Shown: positions 16,653 to 25,272 of the stretch, piece by piece
Numbering within the stretch: the first letter of the stretch is position 1
Layout: each line of letters starts with the position of its first letter
Assembly: GCF_000147335.1 (NCBI RefSeq)
Contig: NC_014501.1
Span: forward strand, 5,014,501 to 5,078,500
Origin: Gloeothece verrucosa PCC 7822
Lineage (GTDB): Bacteria; Cyanobacteriota; Cyanobacteriia; Cyanobacteriales; Microcystaceae
DNA: 64,000 bases
Direction of reading: 5' to 3'
The notes under the pieces: generated by a model
Seen by the model: the letters and a program-made list of their open reading frames with translations, nothing else
Database searches by the model: none
Told to the model about the DNA's origin: nothing
Made by a program: the position numbers and the translations under genes

Positions 16653-18311
16653 TTACTTATCTTCAGTTTCGTTTTTTGGCTTTTCAGGTAAATCAATAAA
16701 TACTGGCTGTCCTGGGGTTAATCCTGACAAAATTTGCGTTTTATCATCCACCACCAGTCCAATATCTACCGGTTGAAACTTAGGTTTCTTATCTTGATCA
16801 GGAACATAAACACCGGTTTTGCCTTTTTGAGTAACAATAGCCACCGTAGGAACCACTAAAGCATCCTGTAACGGTTTCCCGTAAAAAGTGACATCTACAT
16901 TCATTTTAGACAAAAGTCGGTTTTGACCAGGGAGTAACGCCACAGTAACTTCAAAAGATGTTACATTTTGCTCAACGATCGCTTCTGGGGCAATGCGAAC
17001 CACTTGTCCTTTAAAGAGAGTATCCGGATAAGCATCAGCAACAATAGTAGCCGGTTGACCGAGTTGCAGAAAACTTAAATCGACTTCAGGAACTTTTGCC
17101 ACCACTTTTAATCCCCTAGCCATGGCCAAAATTGAGGTAGAAGTGGCAGAAGCGGTACTAGAGGCTGAAGTCGTGGGGGTAACAAAGGCTCCCTCTGTGG
17201 CATATCTTTGGGTAACAATCCCATCAAAAGGAGCGCGAATAATCGTATCGTTATATTGAATTTTAATTTGTTCGAGTTGGCCCCGAGCCGCATTCACCTG
17301 AGCTTTTAACTGAGCGATTTCTGCATCTGCCGTTCTTTGCCGTTGTTCTAGGGCAATTTTCGCCTCAGCGACGGCGGCTTGTGACTCTTGAATATTTTGT
17401 TGTAGTTGATTAATTTGAGGTTGTGCAGTGTTTTCAAATTGTTGAAGACGTTGTTGAGCTTCTCGACGATTGGCTAGAGCATTAAAATAATCATTGAGGA
17501 CACTATCAAATTCATCCTGAGTAATGGCTCCTTGCGTTACTAAAGCCTGTTTTCGTCTAACCCGAGATTCGGCCAATTGAAAGCGAGATTCGATGGCTTG
17601 CAGTTGTTGTTGAGCTTGTTCAATATCTTTAGGGATACTCTGTTGGGAGCGTTGTAAATTAGCGAGATTTTCCGCTAAACGGGCTTGGGCTTGACCTAAA
17701 CGCGCTTTGGCTTGAGCGATTTCTCCAGGAATTTTCACTTCGGCTGCTTTGAGGTTCGCCAAGGCTTCTTGAACACGAGCTTCAGCTTGATAGCCTTGAG
17801 CCGCTATCTCGGCGTTTTCCATCACAGCTAGAACTTGCCCTTGCTTAACCGGCATCCCTTGATCCACTAATAATTTAATCATACGCCCCGGATTTTTCGG
17901 GCTAATGTTAACACTTTGAATGGGTTCTACTGTACCACTGGCCTCGATTTTCACCGAAAGGTTTTCGCGTTGAGCCACTTCGGTTAATTGAGCCAGTTCA
18001 TTTTTAGGCAGGGGATTTTCAACAATTTTATAGATATAAACCCCCAAACCTAATAGCCCGCCAACCATCAGCGCGAGAATCCAGATCAGAGAACGATTGG
18101 ATTTACTTGGAATATCTATCTGTAATGGAGCCAGAGAACTGCGGTGATTCTCCTCTGGTGTCGTCATCTGTTGGCTATCAACCTGATAAATCTTGCCGCC
18201 TTCAGGGTTTAAAGAAACAACCGGAGTCCGATTATTCTCTATGGGGTTGGAGGAAGAGGAATTGCCGTCAACATGATAAATCTTGCTTGAATTCGGATTT
18301 TGAGAAGGCAT
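16653..18311 (-). CDS. Membrane-fusion (HlyD/MacA-type) efflux adaptor
   Basis: This is the periplasmic adaptor of a tripartite efflux pump. An N-terminal membrane helix (about residues 55-75, LIWILALMVGGLLGLGVYIY) is followed by a biotinyl-lipoyl domain, a long coiled-coil hairpin (about 165-345, e.g. AQARLGQAQARLAENLANLQ), and a beta-barrel (DTIIRAPFDGIVTQRYATEG, ATIVADAYPDTLFKGQVVRI). The cytoplasmic N-terminus holds two similar elements, SKIYHVDGN and GKIYQVDSQ. ATG 18311 is preferred to TTG 18335. It leads the operon with the kinase-like gene and the permease. Confidence 0.9.
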   Translation of the reverse strand: MPSQNPNSSKIYHVDGNSSSSNPIENNRTPVVSLNPEGGKIYQVDSQQMTTPEENHRSSLAPLQIDIPSKSNRSLIWILALMVGGLLGLGVYIYKIVENPLPKNELAQLTEVAQRENLSVKIEASGTVEPIQSVNISPKNPGRMIKLLVDQGMPVKQGQVLAVMENAEIAAQGYQAEARVQEALANLKAAEVKIPGEIAQAKARLGQAQARLAENLANLQRSQQSIPKDIEQAQQQLQAIESRFQLAESRVRRKQALVTQGAITQDEFDSVLNDYFNALANRREAQQRLQQFENTAQPQINQLQQNIQESQAAVAEAKIALEQRQRTADAEIAQLKAQVNAARGQLEQIKIQYNDTIIRAPFDGIVTQRYATEGAFVTPTTSASSTASATSTSILAMARGLKVVAKVPEVDLSFLQLGQPATIVADAYPDTLFKGQVVRIAPEAIVEQNVTSFEVTVALLPGQNRLLSKMNVDVTFYGKPLQDALVVPTVAIVTQKGKTGVYVPDQDKKPKFQPVDIGLVVDDKTQILSGLTPGQPVFIDLPEKPKNETEDK

Positions 18312-18654
18312 AATGATATCTGTCTTTTTTATCAATAAGAGTTAGGTCTTGACAATAGTTAATGAAGTTTAAAGAGGAGTGACAGAGGCTATAAGTTGGC
18401 GCGTACTTATAGAAATTTTATAAGGGCGAGAACGACTCCTTCCCGATGAAGGGGAACTGCGGCTGATGTTCGCCTTGCTGCAAGCCCTCGTTAAACGATG
18501 CACCTGATAACGAAGGGTTGTGACAGGCGGCAAAAACCCGAGCCATCATCATATATACTAACGCTCTTGACTCCCGAACCAAGTCTCTGTCAAAATGACG
18601 AATCGTTAAAATACAGATACACTAAAAACTTAGGACTTTTTCATCAACAAAACT
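18312..18654. other. Intergenic region with a nested structured element
   Basis: No protein gene is supported. GGCGAGAAC (18425-18433) pairs with GTTCGCC (18468-18474) around an inner CCTTC/GAAGG hairpin (18438-18452). A second hairpin, CCCTCGTTA (18485-18493) with TAACGAAGGG (18508-18517), follows at once. The combined structure could be an RNA element or a relic of a mobile element; no known family is recognised. Confidence 0.5.
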
Positions 18655-19530
18655 GTGCCCAAACATCAGCGATTATTCACTATACTGGTTTGTCTAGGTT
18701 TGTGGGGTCAAGGAGTGCCAGCCTTCGCACAAGCTTTATTACCTTATAGTCCCAAACTCGACTCCGAAAAAATCGAGCAGCAAGGCTTGGAACTCGCAGA
18801 AGATGCTATTCAACTGGTGCGTTTTCAGCAACCGGAAGCCGCTCTTTCTCGAGCTAAATTGTCCACTCAATTAGCGCCCGGACATTTTCAAACCTGGTTT
18901 ATCTTAGGGACCCTCTATATTCAACAAGAGGAATTCGACGCAGGCATTGATGCCCTCAATCGGGCACTGGCCTTAGAGCCAAAAGAAGCCGGAATTTTCT
19001 TTACCCTAGGAAGTGCCTATTTTCAAAGAGGAGATTATCAAACAGCCATTGCTCAGATCGACAAAGGCTTAAAACTGAAGCCAGATAACCCGGCAGCCCT
19101 GTTTGATTTAGGAAATTCTTATTATAAATTACAAAAATATCCTAAAGCGGTGGAGGCATATCAAAAAGCCGTCTCGGTCGACAAAAAGTTTTGGCCGGCC
19201 ATTAACAATATGGGGCTAATCAAATATGAACAGGGAGATCTCGCAGGAGCCATAAAACAGTGGCAAGCAGCAGTGGCAATTGATAAGGAACAAGCCGAAC
19301 CCCAATTAGCCCTTGCCGTTGCTACTTATGCCCAAGGACGACAACAAGAAGGGCTAAAAATGGCAGAAGCCGCCCTAACTCTTGATAGTCGTTATGCTGA
19401 TTTAAAATTCCTGCAAGAAAACCTCTGGGGTGAACGTTTGCTAAGTGCGACGAAAACGCTCTTACAAACCCCGCAAATGCAAGCGGTGATCGCTCGTCTT
19501 CAAGCAGCCTCGTCGGATAGTCAGCAATAA
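18655..19530 (+). CDS. Exported TPR-repeat protein
   Basis: A Sec signal peptide (LFTILVCLGLWGQGVPAFAQ, probable cleavage after AFA) is followed by about six tetratricopeptide repeats. Repeats are seen from about residue 73, for example TWFILGTLYIQQEEFDAGID, then ALFDLGNSYYKLQKYPKAVE and AINNMGLIKYEQGDLAGAIK. It probably serves as a protein-binding scaffold in the periplasm or lumen. Start is GTG 18655. The gene is divergent from the efflux operon and convergent with the CheY-like gene. Confidence 0.88.
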   Translation: MPKHQRLFTILVCLGLWGQGVPAFAQALLPYSPKLDSEKIEQQGLELAEDAIQLVRFQQPEAALSRAKLSTQLAPGHFQTWFILGTLYIQQEEFDAGIDALNRALALEPKEAGIFFTLGSAYFQRGDYQTAIAQIDKGLKLKPDNPAALFDLGNSYYKLQKYPKAVEAYQKAVSVDKKFWPAINNMGLIKYEQGDLAGAIKQWQAAVAIDKEQAEPQLALAVATYAQGRQQEGLKMAEAALTLDSRYADLKFLQENLWGERLLSATKTLLQTPQMQAVIARLQAASSDSQQ

Positions 19531-19541
19531 ACCCCCACAGC

Positions 19542-19952
19542 TTAAGGGTTGTTTTGGCTTTTAGCAATGGTTTCTAAAATCTGATTAATAAACTGTTGGT
19601 GATCAATGACGGGCTTGGAAATATAGCCATCAGCACCACTTTGAGTCAGAAAATACTCCCGATCACCCTCCATCGCATGGGCTGTCACTAAAATTATGGG
19701 GAGATGGGCGGTTGTCGGGTCTGACTTAAGCATCTGAGTAATTTTTATCCCATCCACTGCTTTACCTTGGTAAATACTGTGGGACAGAGAAACATCCATT
19801 AAAATAATATCGGCTTCTCTGGCTTGGGCGATCCGCATAATTTCTTCAACATCTTCGCTGCCTTTAATTTCTAAGCCGCCGCGCTTAGTGAGTATTTTGG
19901 CAAATACCCGAAAATTGATCGGATCATCTTCTACAATCAAAACGGTTGTCAT
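19542..19952 (-). CDS. CheY-like single-domain response regulator
   Basis: The 136-residue protein is one receiver domain: acidic pair in VLIVEDDP (residues 4-11), phosphoacceptor D53 (IILMDVSL), T/A switch (ILVTAHAM) and K (GYISKPV). No output domain. A loop insertion (SHSIYQGKAVDGIKI) follows D53, as in Cph-type or SigF-like stand-alone regulators of cyanobacteria. No kinase is adjacent. Confidence 0.9.
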   Translation of the reverse strand: MTTVLIVEDDPINFRVFAKILTKRGGLEIKGSEDVEEIMRIAQAREADIILMDVSLSHSIYQGKAVDGIKITQMLKSDPTTAHLPIILVTAHAMEGDREYFLTQSGADGYISKPVIDHQQFINQILETIAKSQNNP

Positions 19953-20158
19953 CTAAAAATCTACGAGTGGATGGTCAGGAAACAGAATTATTTATAAGCC
20001 AGAAAAAGAGAAAAATCAAGTATCTTGAGATTATGAGCAAGATTTTTCACCCCATCAACCTAACACCTAAAACCTTTCTGGCTAAACGAGGGTATGGTTA
20101 AAGTAGGGGACAAATGATCTCCTTTATTGACGCAATTAAACTAGGAAAGTAAAGACTC

Positions 20159-22771
20159 ATGGCAAGACAGCTAGATTTGTTAGCGACTGGTCAAATTATT
20201 CCCACAGCACTTCATCAGGAAATGGAACGATCATATCTTGAATATGCCATGAGCGTGATTGTGGGACGAGCATTACCTGACGTGCGCGATGGACTTAAAC
20301 CTGTGCATCGTCGGATTTTATACGCGATGTATGAACTCGGGTTAACCCCTGATCGCCCTTACCGTAAATGCGCCCGGGTAGTGGGAGACGTACTGGGAAA
20401 ATATCACCCTCACGGCGATCAAGCTGTTTACGATGCTTTGGTGAGGATGGTACAAGACTTTTCTACCCGTTACCCTCTCTTAGCTGGACATGGGAATTTT
20501 GGCAGTGTGGATAATGACCCGCCGGCCGCCATGCGTTACACAGAAACTCGTCTAGCTCCCATTGCTCACGAAGCGATTTTGGGCAATATTAGTGAAGCGA
20601 TTGTAGACTTTACCAGCAATTTTGATAATTCCCAACAAGAACCCGTCGTCTTACCGGCTCAGTTGCCCCTATTATTACTCAATGGCTGTTCGGGGATCGC
20701 TGTGGGTATGGCCACGAATATTCCCCCTCATAATTTGGGCGAGATTGTCGATGGATTAATTGCTTTGATCGATCATCCTCAACTTGAGGACCGGCAATTG
20801 TGGGAAATTATTCCGGGTCCGGATTTTCCCACCGGCGGAGAAATTATCGATACTGAGGGAATTATCGAAGCCTATCGTACCAGCAAGGGGATTATTCCTA
20901 TTCGCGGAGTCACTCACCTAGAAACGATTTCTTTAGAAGGGCGACGACCCAAAGAGCGTACGGCTATTGTGGTAACTGAGTTGCCCTATCAAGTCAATAA
21001 GTCAGCTTGGATTGAAAAAGTGGCTGAGTTGGTTAATCAAGGCCGTTTGGAGGGGATAGCCGATATCCGTGATGAAAGTGATCGCCTGGGTATGCGGGTG
21101 GTGATCGAACTTAAACGAGAAACTGATTCCCAAAAGATTTTAGACAATCTTTACAGACAGACGGCTCTACAAACTAATTTCGGCACCATTCTCTTAGCCT
21201 TGGTGGAGAATAAACCTTGTCAGCTATCTTTACGACAGCTATTAGAAGAGTTCTTAAAGTTTCGAGAACAGACCCTCATTCGTCAATATTCCCATGAATT
21301 AGCTCAGGCCCAACATCGGCTACATTTGCTCTCTGGGTTATTAATCGCTTTAAGAAATTTAGACAGGGTGATTGATATTCTCAGGAATTCTCCGGATGGT
21401 ACTACCGCTAAACAACGATTTAGCGAAGCGTTTAATCTCTCTGAAGAACAATCTGATTCGATTTTGTCGATGCCTATGCGTCGTCTGACGGGTTTAGAAC
21501 AACAAAAATTAGACACCGAGTATCAAGAGTTAGAACAACGGATTAATCAGTTACAAACTTTATTAAATGACCGCAATGAACTGATGAAATCCCTTAAAAA
21601 AGAGTTGCGCTCTCTTAAACGGAAATTTGCTAACCCACGTCGCACTCGGATTCGCTCTTGCCTTTCAACCCCTTCCTCGTCTTCTCCTGAGATCCTAGAT
21701 TCCCTGCCGCCAGGCAAAAAACGAGTGGTTTTACCCACCGTTACCGATGAACCCATCAAGACGGAAAACGCGGCTAAAAAAGCGAGTGACTCCCCGAAAA
21801 ATGCCACCCCAAAAGCTCAGCAATCGGGGCAAAATTCTTCCTTTACGCTTTTTACCCCTCAAACTCCCCCGGCTGATGCCCTGTTAACCATTACTTATCA
21901 AGGTTACATCTATTGGCAGTCGTCTGTACAGGCGACTGACTCTATTGCTTCACTCAAGCAAGAGGAAGATTTTCCGATTTATCGGCAAGCGATTGCACAA
22001 AAAGAGCTATTAATTGTTATTACTAATCAGGGAAAAGCTTATCCGATTTCAGTGGTGGACATTCCCCCAAAAGATAGTCAAGCTTGTTCTTTGTTGAGTC
22101 TTTTACCCAATGCTGCCCAAAAAAAAGCTGAAAAAGTGGTCGGTTACTTTTTTTTACCTGAAGAAAAAAATACCCATGAGTTAATTTTATTGAGTCAACA
22201 AGGACGAATTAAACGCCTACCGCTATCGGAGTTGAATCAATTGGGAAATCGGGGATTAGCACTGATTAAATTTAAAGATGCCGATGAACTCAGTTATGTC
22301 TGTTTAAGTTCTGTTGACGAGGAAATCGCTATCGCTACGACAGGAGGACGGATACTGCGCTTTAAAATCAGTGATGAACTGCTCAGTCTTATGGGGCGTA
22401 ATGCTCAAGGAAATCAAGCTTTACGATTACGCTATGGAGAACATTTGGCTGGATGTGTCACCACAAAAGCGCAAGATTATTTAGTGCTTATTACTCAGTT
22501 AGGATATGCAAAACGTTTACCGGTCAATAGTTTACGGATAACCAAATTAGGAGAAATTGGCACAACGGCTCTACAATTTAGTACCAAGACGGATAATTTA
22601 GCCGGCATAGTCTTAAACCAACCCTCCGGCAAAGTTGCCTTAATAACTAATCAACAACGACGATTAATTCTGTCTGCTGAATCAGTGGGCATCTGGGGAA
22701 AAGATGGTGTAGGCGATCGATTAGTTAAATTAAAATCAGAAGAAAGTATTGTGCTGGTGGTCGGTTGTTAA
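20159..22771 (+). CDS. gyrA: DNA gyrase (topoisomerase II) subunit A
   Basis: This subunit cuts and reseals DNA with GyrB, removing positive supercoils. The winged-helix/tower region has the catalytic tyrosine Y127 in AAMRYTETRLAPIA, with GDVLGKYHPHGDQAVYDALV before it. A low-complexity linker at about residues 500-570 (SSSPEILDSLPPGKK, then TENAAKKASDSPKNAT) joins the breakage domain to the C-terminal beta-pinwheel. The expected GyrA box (QRRGGKG) is not clear; LNQLGNRGLALIKF stands in its place, so the C-terminal domain is divergent and a topoisomerase IV A-like role cannot be excluded. ATG 20159 is a good start. Confidence 0.9.
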   Translation: MARQLDLLATGQIIPTALHQEMERSYLEYAMSVIVGRALPDVRDGLKPVHRRILYAMYELGLTPDRPYRKCARVVGDVLGKYHPHGDQAVYDALVRMVQDFSTRYPLLAGHGNFGSVDNDPPAAMRYTETRLAPIAHEAILGNISEAIVDFTSNFDNSQQEPVVLPAQLPLLLLNGCSGIAVGMATNIPPHNLGEIVDGLIALIDHPQLEDRQLWEIIPGPDFPTGGEIIDTEGIIEAYRTSKGIIPIRGVTHLETISLEGRRPKERTAIVVTELPYQVNKSAWIEKVAELVNQGRLEGIADIRDESDRLGMRVVIELKRETDSQKILDNLYRQTALQTNFGTILLALVENKPCQLSLRQLLEEFLKFREQTLIRQYSHELAQAQHRLHLLSGLLIALRNLDRVIDILRNSPDGTTAKQRFSEAFNLSEEQSDSILSMPMRRLTGLEQQKLDTEYQELEQRINQLQTLLNDRNELMKSLKKELRSLKRKFANPRRTRIRSCLSTPSSSSPEILDSLPPGKKRVVLPTVTDEPIKTENAAKKASDSPKNATPKAQQSGQNSSFTLFTPQTPPADALLTITYQGYIYWQSSVQATDSIASLKQEEDFPIYRQAIAQKELLIVITNQGKAYPISVVDIPPKDSQACSLLSLLPNAAQKKAEKVVGYFFLPEEKNTHELILLSQQGRIKRLPLSELNQLGNRGLALIKFKDADELSYVCLSSVDEEIAIATTGGRILRFKISDELLSLMGRNAQGNQALRLRYGEHLAGCVTTKAQDYLVLITQLGYAKRLPVNSLRITKLGEIGTTALQFSTKTDNLAGIVLNQPSGKVALITNQQRRLILSAESVGIWGKDGVGDRLVKLKSEESIVLVVGC

Positions 22772-22802
22772 CAAATCGTAATTTCTTTAAATGAGTTGAA
22801 AG

Positions 22803-23492
22803 GTGAAACGTCGTAAAATTGATTTAACTGGTCGTTTGGCTCAAAAAAAACGACAAAGATTTTTTAAACTGGCTTTAATAGCTGGGATCGCCTTGATGGT
22901 GATTAGTTTACTTTTTAATGTAGCCGTTAGACTTCCTCTCAATTCGTCGGCTCCGGTAGATGGTATTTTAGTTCTCGGCGGTAGTATTCAACGAGAAATT
23001 TATGCCGCTCGACTCACTCATCTGCATTCAAATATTCCTGTGATTATCTCTACTGGGTCAAAAGATCCTTGTATTTGGTTACTTTTTAAACGAAATATGG
23101 CTCAATCCAATAAAGTAATCTTAGAAAAATGTGCTAATTCAACTTTTGGGAACTTTTTTTATAGTGTGCCCATTCTACGGCATTGGGGAGTTCATAAAGT
23201 TAAAGTGATTACTTCCCCTTCCCATCTGCCGCGTGCTAAGTGGTTAGCTCAAATTCATTTGGGAGCGCAGGGAATCGCTGTGGAGATGGATTTAGTGAAA
23301 GAAAAAGGAATTCCCGGCAACAATGAAAATGATCTGAAAACTGTTTTGGATATTACCCGCAGTTTAATCTGGGCAGTTTTGAGTCAAGTTATTCATCCAC
23401 CTTGCTTTCATACCACCCCTTTAGCTGATGTCAATATGCAAGAATGGACCACTCATAAATTTCACTGTGAAAGACAGGGACATCTCCCATAG
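22803..23492 (+). CDS. DUF218 (YdcF/ElyC-type) membrane-anchored protein
   Basis: The N-terminus is cytoplasmic and basic and is followed by one helix (LALIAGIALMVISLLFNVAV). The rest is a DUF218 domain: DGILVLGGSI, PVIISTGS, FYSVPILRHWGV and VKVITSPSHLPRAKWLA. DUF218 proteins such as ElyC take part in envelope biogenesis and polyprenyl-phosphate handling; the exact role here is unknown. The start is GTG 22803, 31 bp after gyrA, so the two may be co-transcribed. Confidence 0.85.
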   Translation: MKRRKIDLTGRLAQKKRQRFFKLALIAGIALMVISLLFNVAVRLPLNSSAPVDGILVLGGSIQREIYAARLTHLHSNIPVIISTGSKDPCIWLLFKRNMAQSNKVILEKCANSTFGNFFYSVPILRHWGVHKVKVITSPSHLPRAKWLAQIHLGAQGIAVEMDLVKEKGIPGNNENDLKTVLDITRSLIWAVLSQVIHPPCFHTTPLADVNMQEWTTHKFHCERQGHLP

Positions 23493-23502
23493 ACTTCTTG
23501 AT

Positions 23503-24000
23503 TTATTGAGGCAAAATGGGGACAATCCCTTGTATTTGATAAGAGTAGTTGGTTCCTACCATTGATACCAGGAAAATCGCTAGTGGACTGCCGGGACCGG
23601 CTTCACCTGGAACCGCGAAAGAATAGGTATCTTGAATAATCCAGTATTGTCCATCAGGAGAGCGTTCACAATCAAAATTTCCTAGTGCATAAGCAATTTC
23701 TTTACTACCTTTATAGCCATTAACTCTCCCCTTTTTATCGGCACTGTAGCACAAAATATTTAACTCTGGATAGAGTCTTTCGGGAATAGAACTGACATCT
23801 GGCCCCCGCACTAACCATCTAAGAAAAAGTTGCCAATGCCAAGGCATATAATAAATTCCGTAAAATATTAGGCTAATAGATAAAATTCCTGTCGTGGATA
23901 ACAGGATAAGGTTTAAATTGCTTTTGCGTTTGGTTGTTTGTAAACGAGTTTTTACGTTAAGTCTGGATTTTTTCACCGGGTCAATTTGCCAAAAATACAA
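23503..24000 (-). CDS. Hypothetical protein with one membrane helix (165 aa)
   Basis: I do not recognise a family. One hydrophobic helix lies near residues 30-50 (LNLILLSTTGILSISLIFYG), then a soluble region with two cysteines (ILCYSADKK, FDCERSPD) and SPLAIFLVSMVGTNYSYQIQ. Only a TTG (24000) provides a start that includes the basic N-terminus, so the true start is uncertain. It is convergent with the DUF218 gene, 10 bp away. Confidence 0.55.
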   Translation of the reverse strand: MYFWQIDPVKKSRLNVKTRLQTTKRKSNLNLILLSTTGILSISLIFYGIYYMPWHWQLFLRWLVRGPDVSSIPERLYPELNILCYSADKKGRVNGYKGSKEIAYALGNFDCERSPDGQYWIIQDTYSFAVPGEAGPGSPLAIFLVSMVGTNYSYQIQGIVPILPQ

Positions 24001-24131
24001 GTAATGTTAAGGGATTTTCAGGCGGGTTAGGGTATCTTTAGCAAAACGAGTTAAAACTCCACTAAAGTTTTAAGGTTTTGGATGAGCTTGAACGATAAAG
24101 ATTTTGATCATGATTAGAGGCTTTTGGGGGG

Positions 24132-24830
24132 TTAAGCGAGGTCAAATACGAGGATTTCTGCTTCAGTTTGAGCCTTGATTGTTAACTTTGTTTCTTCGCT
24201 GATAGCTGCTCCATCACCGGTATGTAAGATCATACCATTAAGATCAATTTCTCCTTTAGCCACTTGAAGCCACAGATGACGCTCTAAGGGCACTCTATAG
24301 GTTAGATCTTGGTTTTTGAGGAGTTTGGCGGCATATAATTGTACATCTTGATGAATCGTGATAACTCCTTTACTGCTATCTGGTGCGGCAATGAGTTGTA
24401 ATTCTCCTGGTGTTTTGTCTAAGTCAATTTTTTTCTGTTCATAACTGGGGGGTAAGCCTTTTTCACGGGGAATAATCCAAATTTGGAAAAAATGCACAGG
24501 AGTGCTTTTAGAATGATTATATTCACTATGTAAAATTCCTGTGCCTGCGCTCATGCGCTGAACTTCTCCAGGTCTAATGATGGAACCATTTCCCATGCTA
24601 TCTTTATGTTCTAATTCTCCCTCTAGAACATAAGTCAGGATTTCCATATCTCGATGTCCGTGAGTGTCAAAGCCGGCACCCCCTATCACCCGGTCTTCAT
24701 TAATGACTCGTAAACTTCTAAACCCCATGTAATCTGGGTCGTAATAGTTGGCAAAAGAAAAGGTATGGTAACTTTTTAACCATCGATAATCGGCATATCC
24801 TCTTTTTTCGGAGCTACGAATAGTAATCAT
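24132..24830 (-). CDS. Pirin family protein (cupin, quercetin 2,3-dioxygenase-like)
   Basis: The 232-residue protein is a bicupin. The metal ligands of the N-terminal cupin are seen: H57 and H59 in DTHGHRDMEI, and H101 and E103 in GILHSEYN. Pirins such as YhhW oxidise flavonols in vitro, but their natural substrate in bacteria is unknown. The divergent HxlR-family gene is its likely regulator. Confidence 0.88.
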   Translation of the reverse strand: MITIRSSEKRGYADYRWLKSYHTFSFANYYDPDYMGFRSLRVINEDRVIGGAGFDTHGHRDMEILTYVLEGELEHKDSMGNGSIIRPGEVQRMSAGTGILHSEYNHSKSTPVHFFQIWIIPREKGLPPSYEQKKIDLDKTPGELQLIAAPDSSKGVITIHQDVQLYAAKLLKNQDLTYRVPLERHLWLQVAKGEIDLNGMILHTGDGAAISEETKLTIKAQTEAEILVFDLA

Positions 24831-24894
24831 GTTTTTTCCCTTTCGATTAATTCTCTGTTTGTTTTTACTTTAAACAATTTCTTTTAGAATGGGA

Positions 24895-24904
24895 AGTACG
24901 CACT
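24895..24904. promoter_or_regulatory. Probable HxlR operator between pirin and hxlR-type genes
   Basis: The 104-bp divergent gap holds the near-palindrome AGTACGCACT (24895-24904), followed by TTTTTAGTCAGTTAGTTAC. Redox- and aldehyde-sensing HxlR/YodB proteins bind palindromes of this kind next to their own gene. The position, just upstream of the HxlR ribosome site AGAGGA (24925-24930), fits autoregulation. Inference only. Confidence 0.4.
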
Positions 24905-24934
24905 TTTTAGTCAGTTAGTTACCCAGAGGATACT

Positions 24935-25258
24935 ATGACAGCCGCTCCTAAATTTCCCCCTAAAACATCTTGTCCCGCCGAAAAAACGCTACAGGCCCTT
25001 AGTGGTCGCTGGAAAATTTTAATTTTGCGAGAATTATTTGACGGGGTTAAGCGGTTTGGAGAACTGCAAAAAGCCTTAAGCGGCATTACCCAAAAAATTT
25101 TAACTCAACAATTACGAGAATTAGAAGCTGATGGAATTATTGACAGAAAAGTTTATCCTCAAATTCCGCCTAAAGTGGAGTATTCGCTGACTCCTCTAGG
25201 GGAAAGTTTACAACCTATTTTAGAGACGATGCACGATTGGGCGGTTAAATATCATTGA
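24935..25258 (+). CDS. HxlR-family winged-helix transcriptional regulator
   Basis: The 107-residue protein has the HxlR fold: SGRWKILILRELFDGVKRFG, then KALSGITQKILTQQLRELE and YSLTPLGESLQPIL. Cysteine C13 lies in the typical N-terminal position (KTSCPAEKTL), the site of thiol-based sensing in YodB/QorR-type members. It probably controls the divergent pirin gene and itself. The ribosome site AGAGGA precedes ATG 24935. Confidence 0.9.
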   Translation: MTAAPKFPPKTSCPAEKTLQALSGRWKILILRELFDGVKRFGELQKALSGITQKILTQQLRELEADGIIDRKVYPQIPPKVEYSLTPLGESLQPILETMHDWAVKYH

Positions 25259-25272
25259 GATAAGTTGATTTT

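Noticed and set aside
18498..18749. Plus-strand frame overlapping the TPR gene start
   Set aside because: It lies in the structured intergenic element and the signal-peptide region of the TPR gene in another frame.
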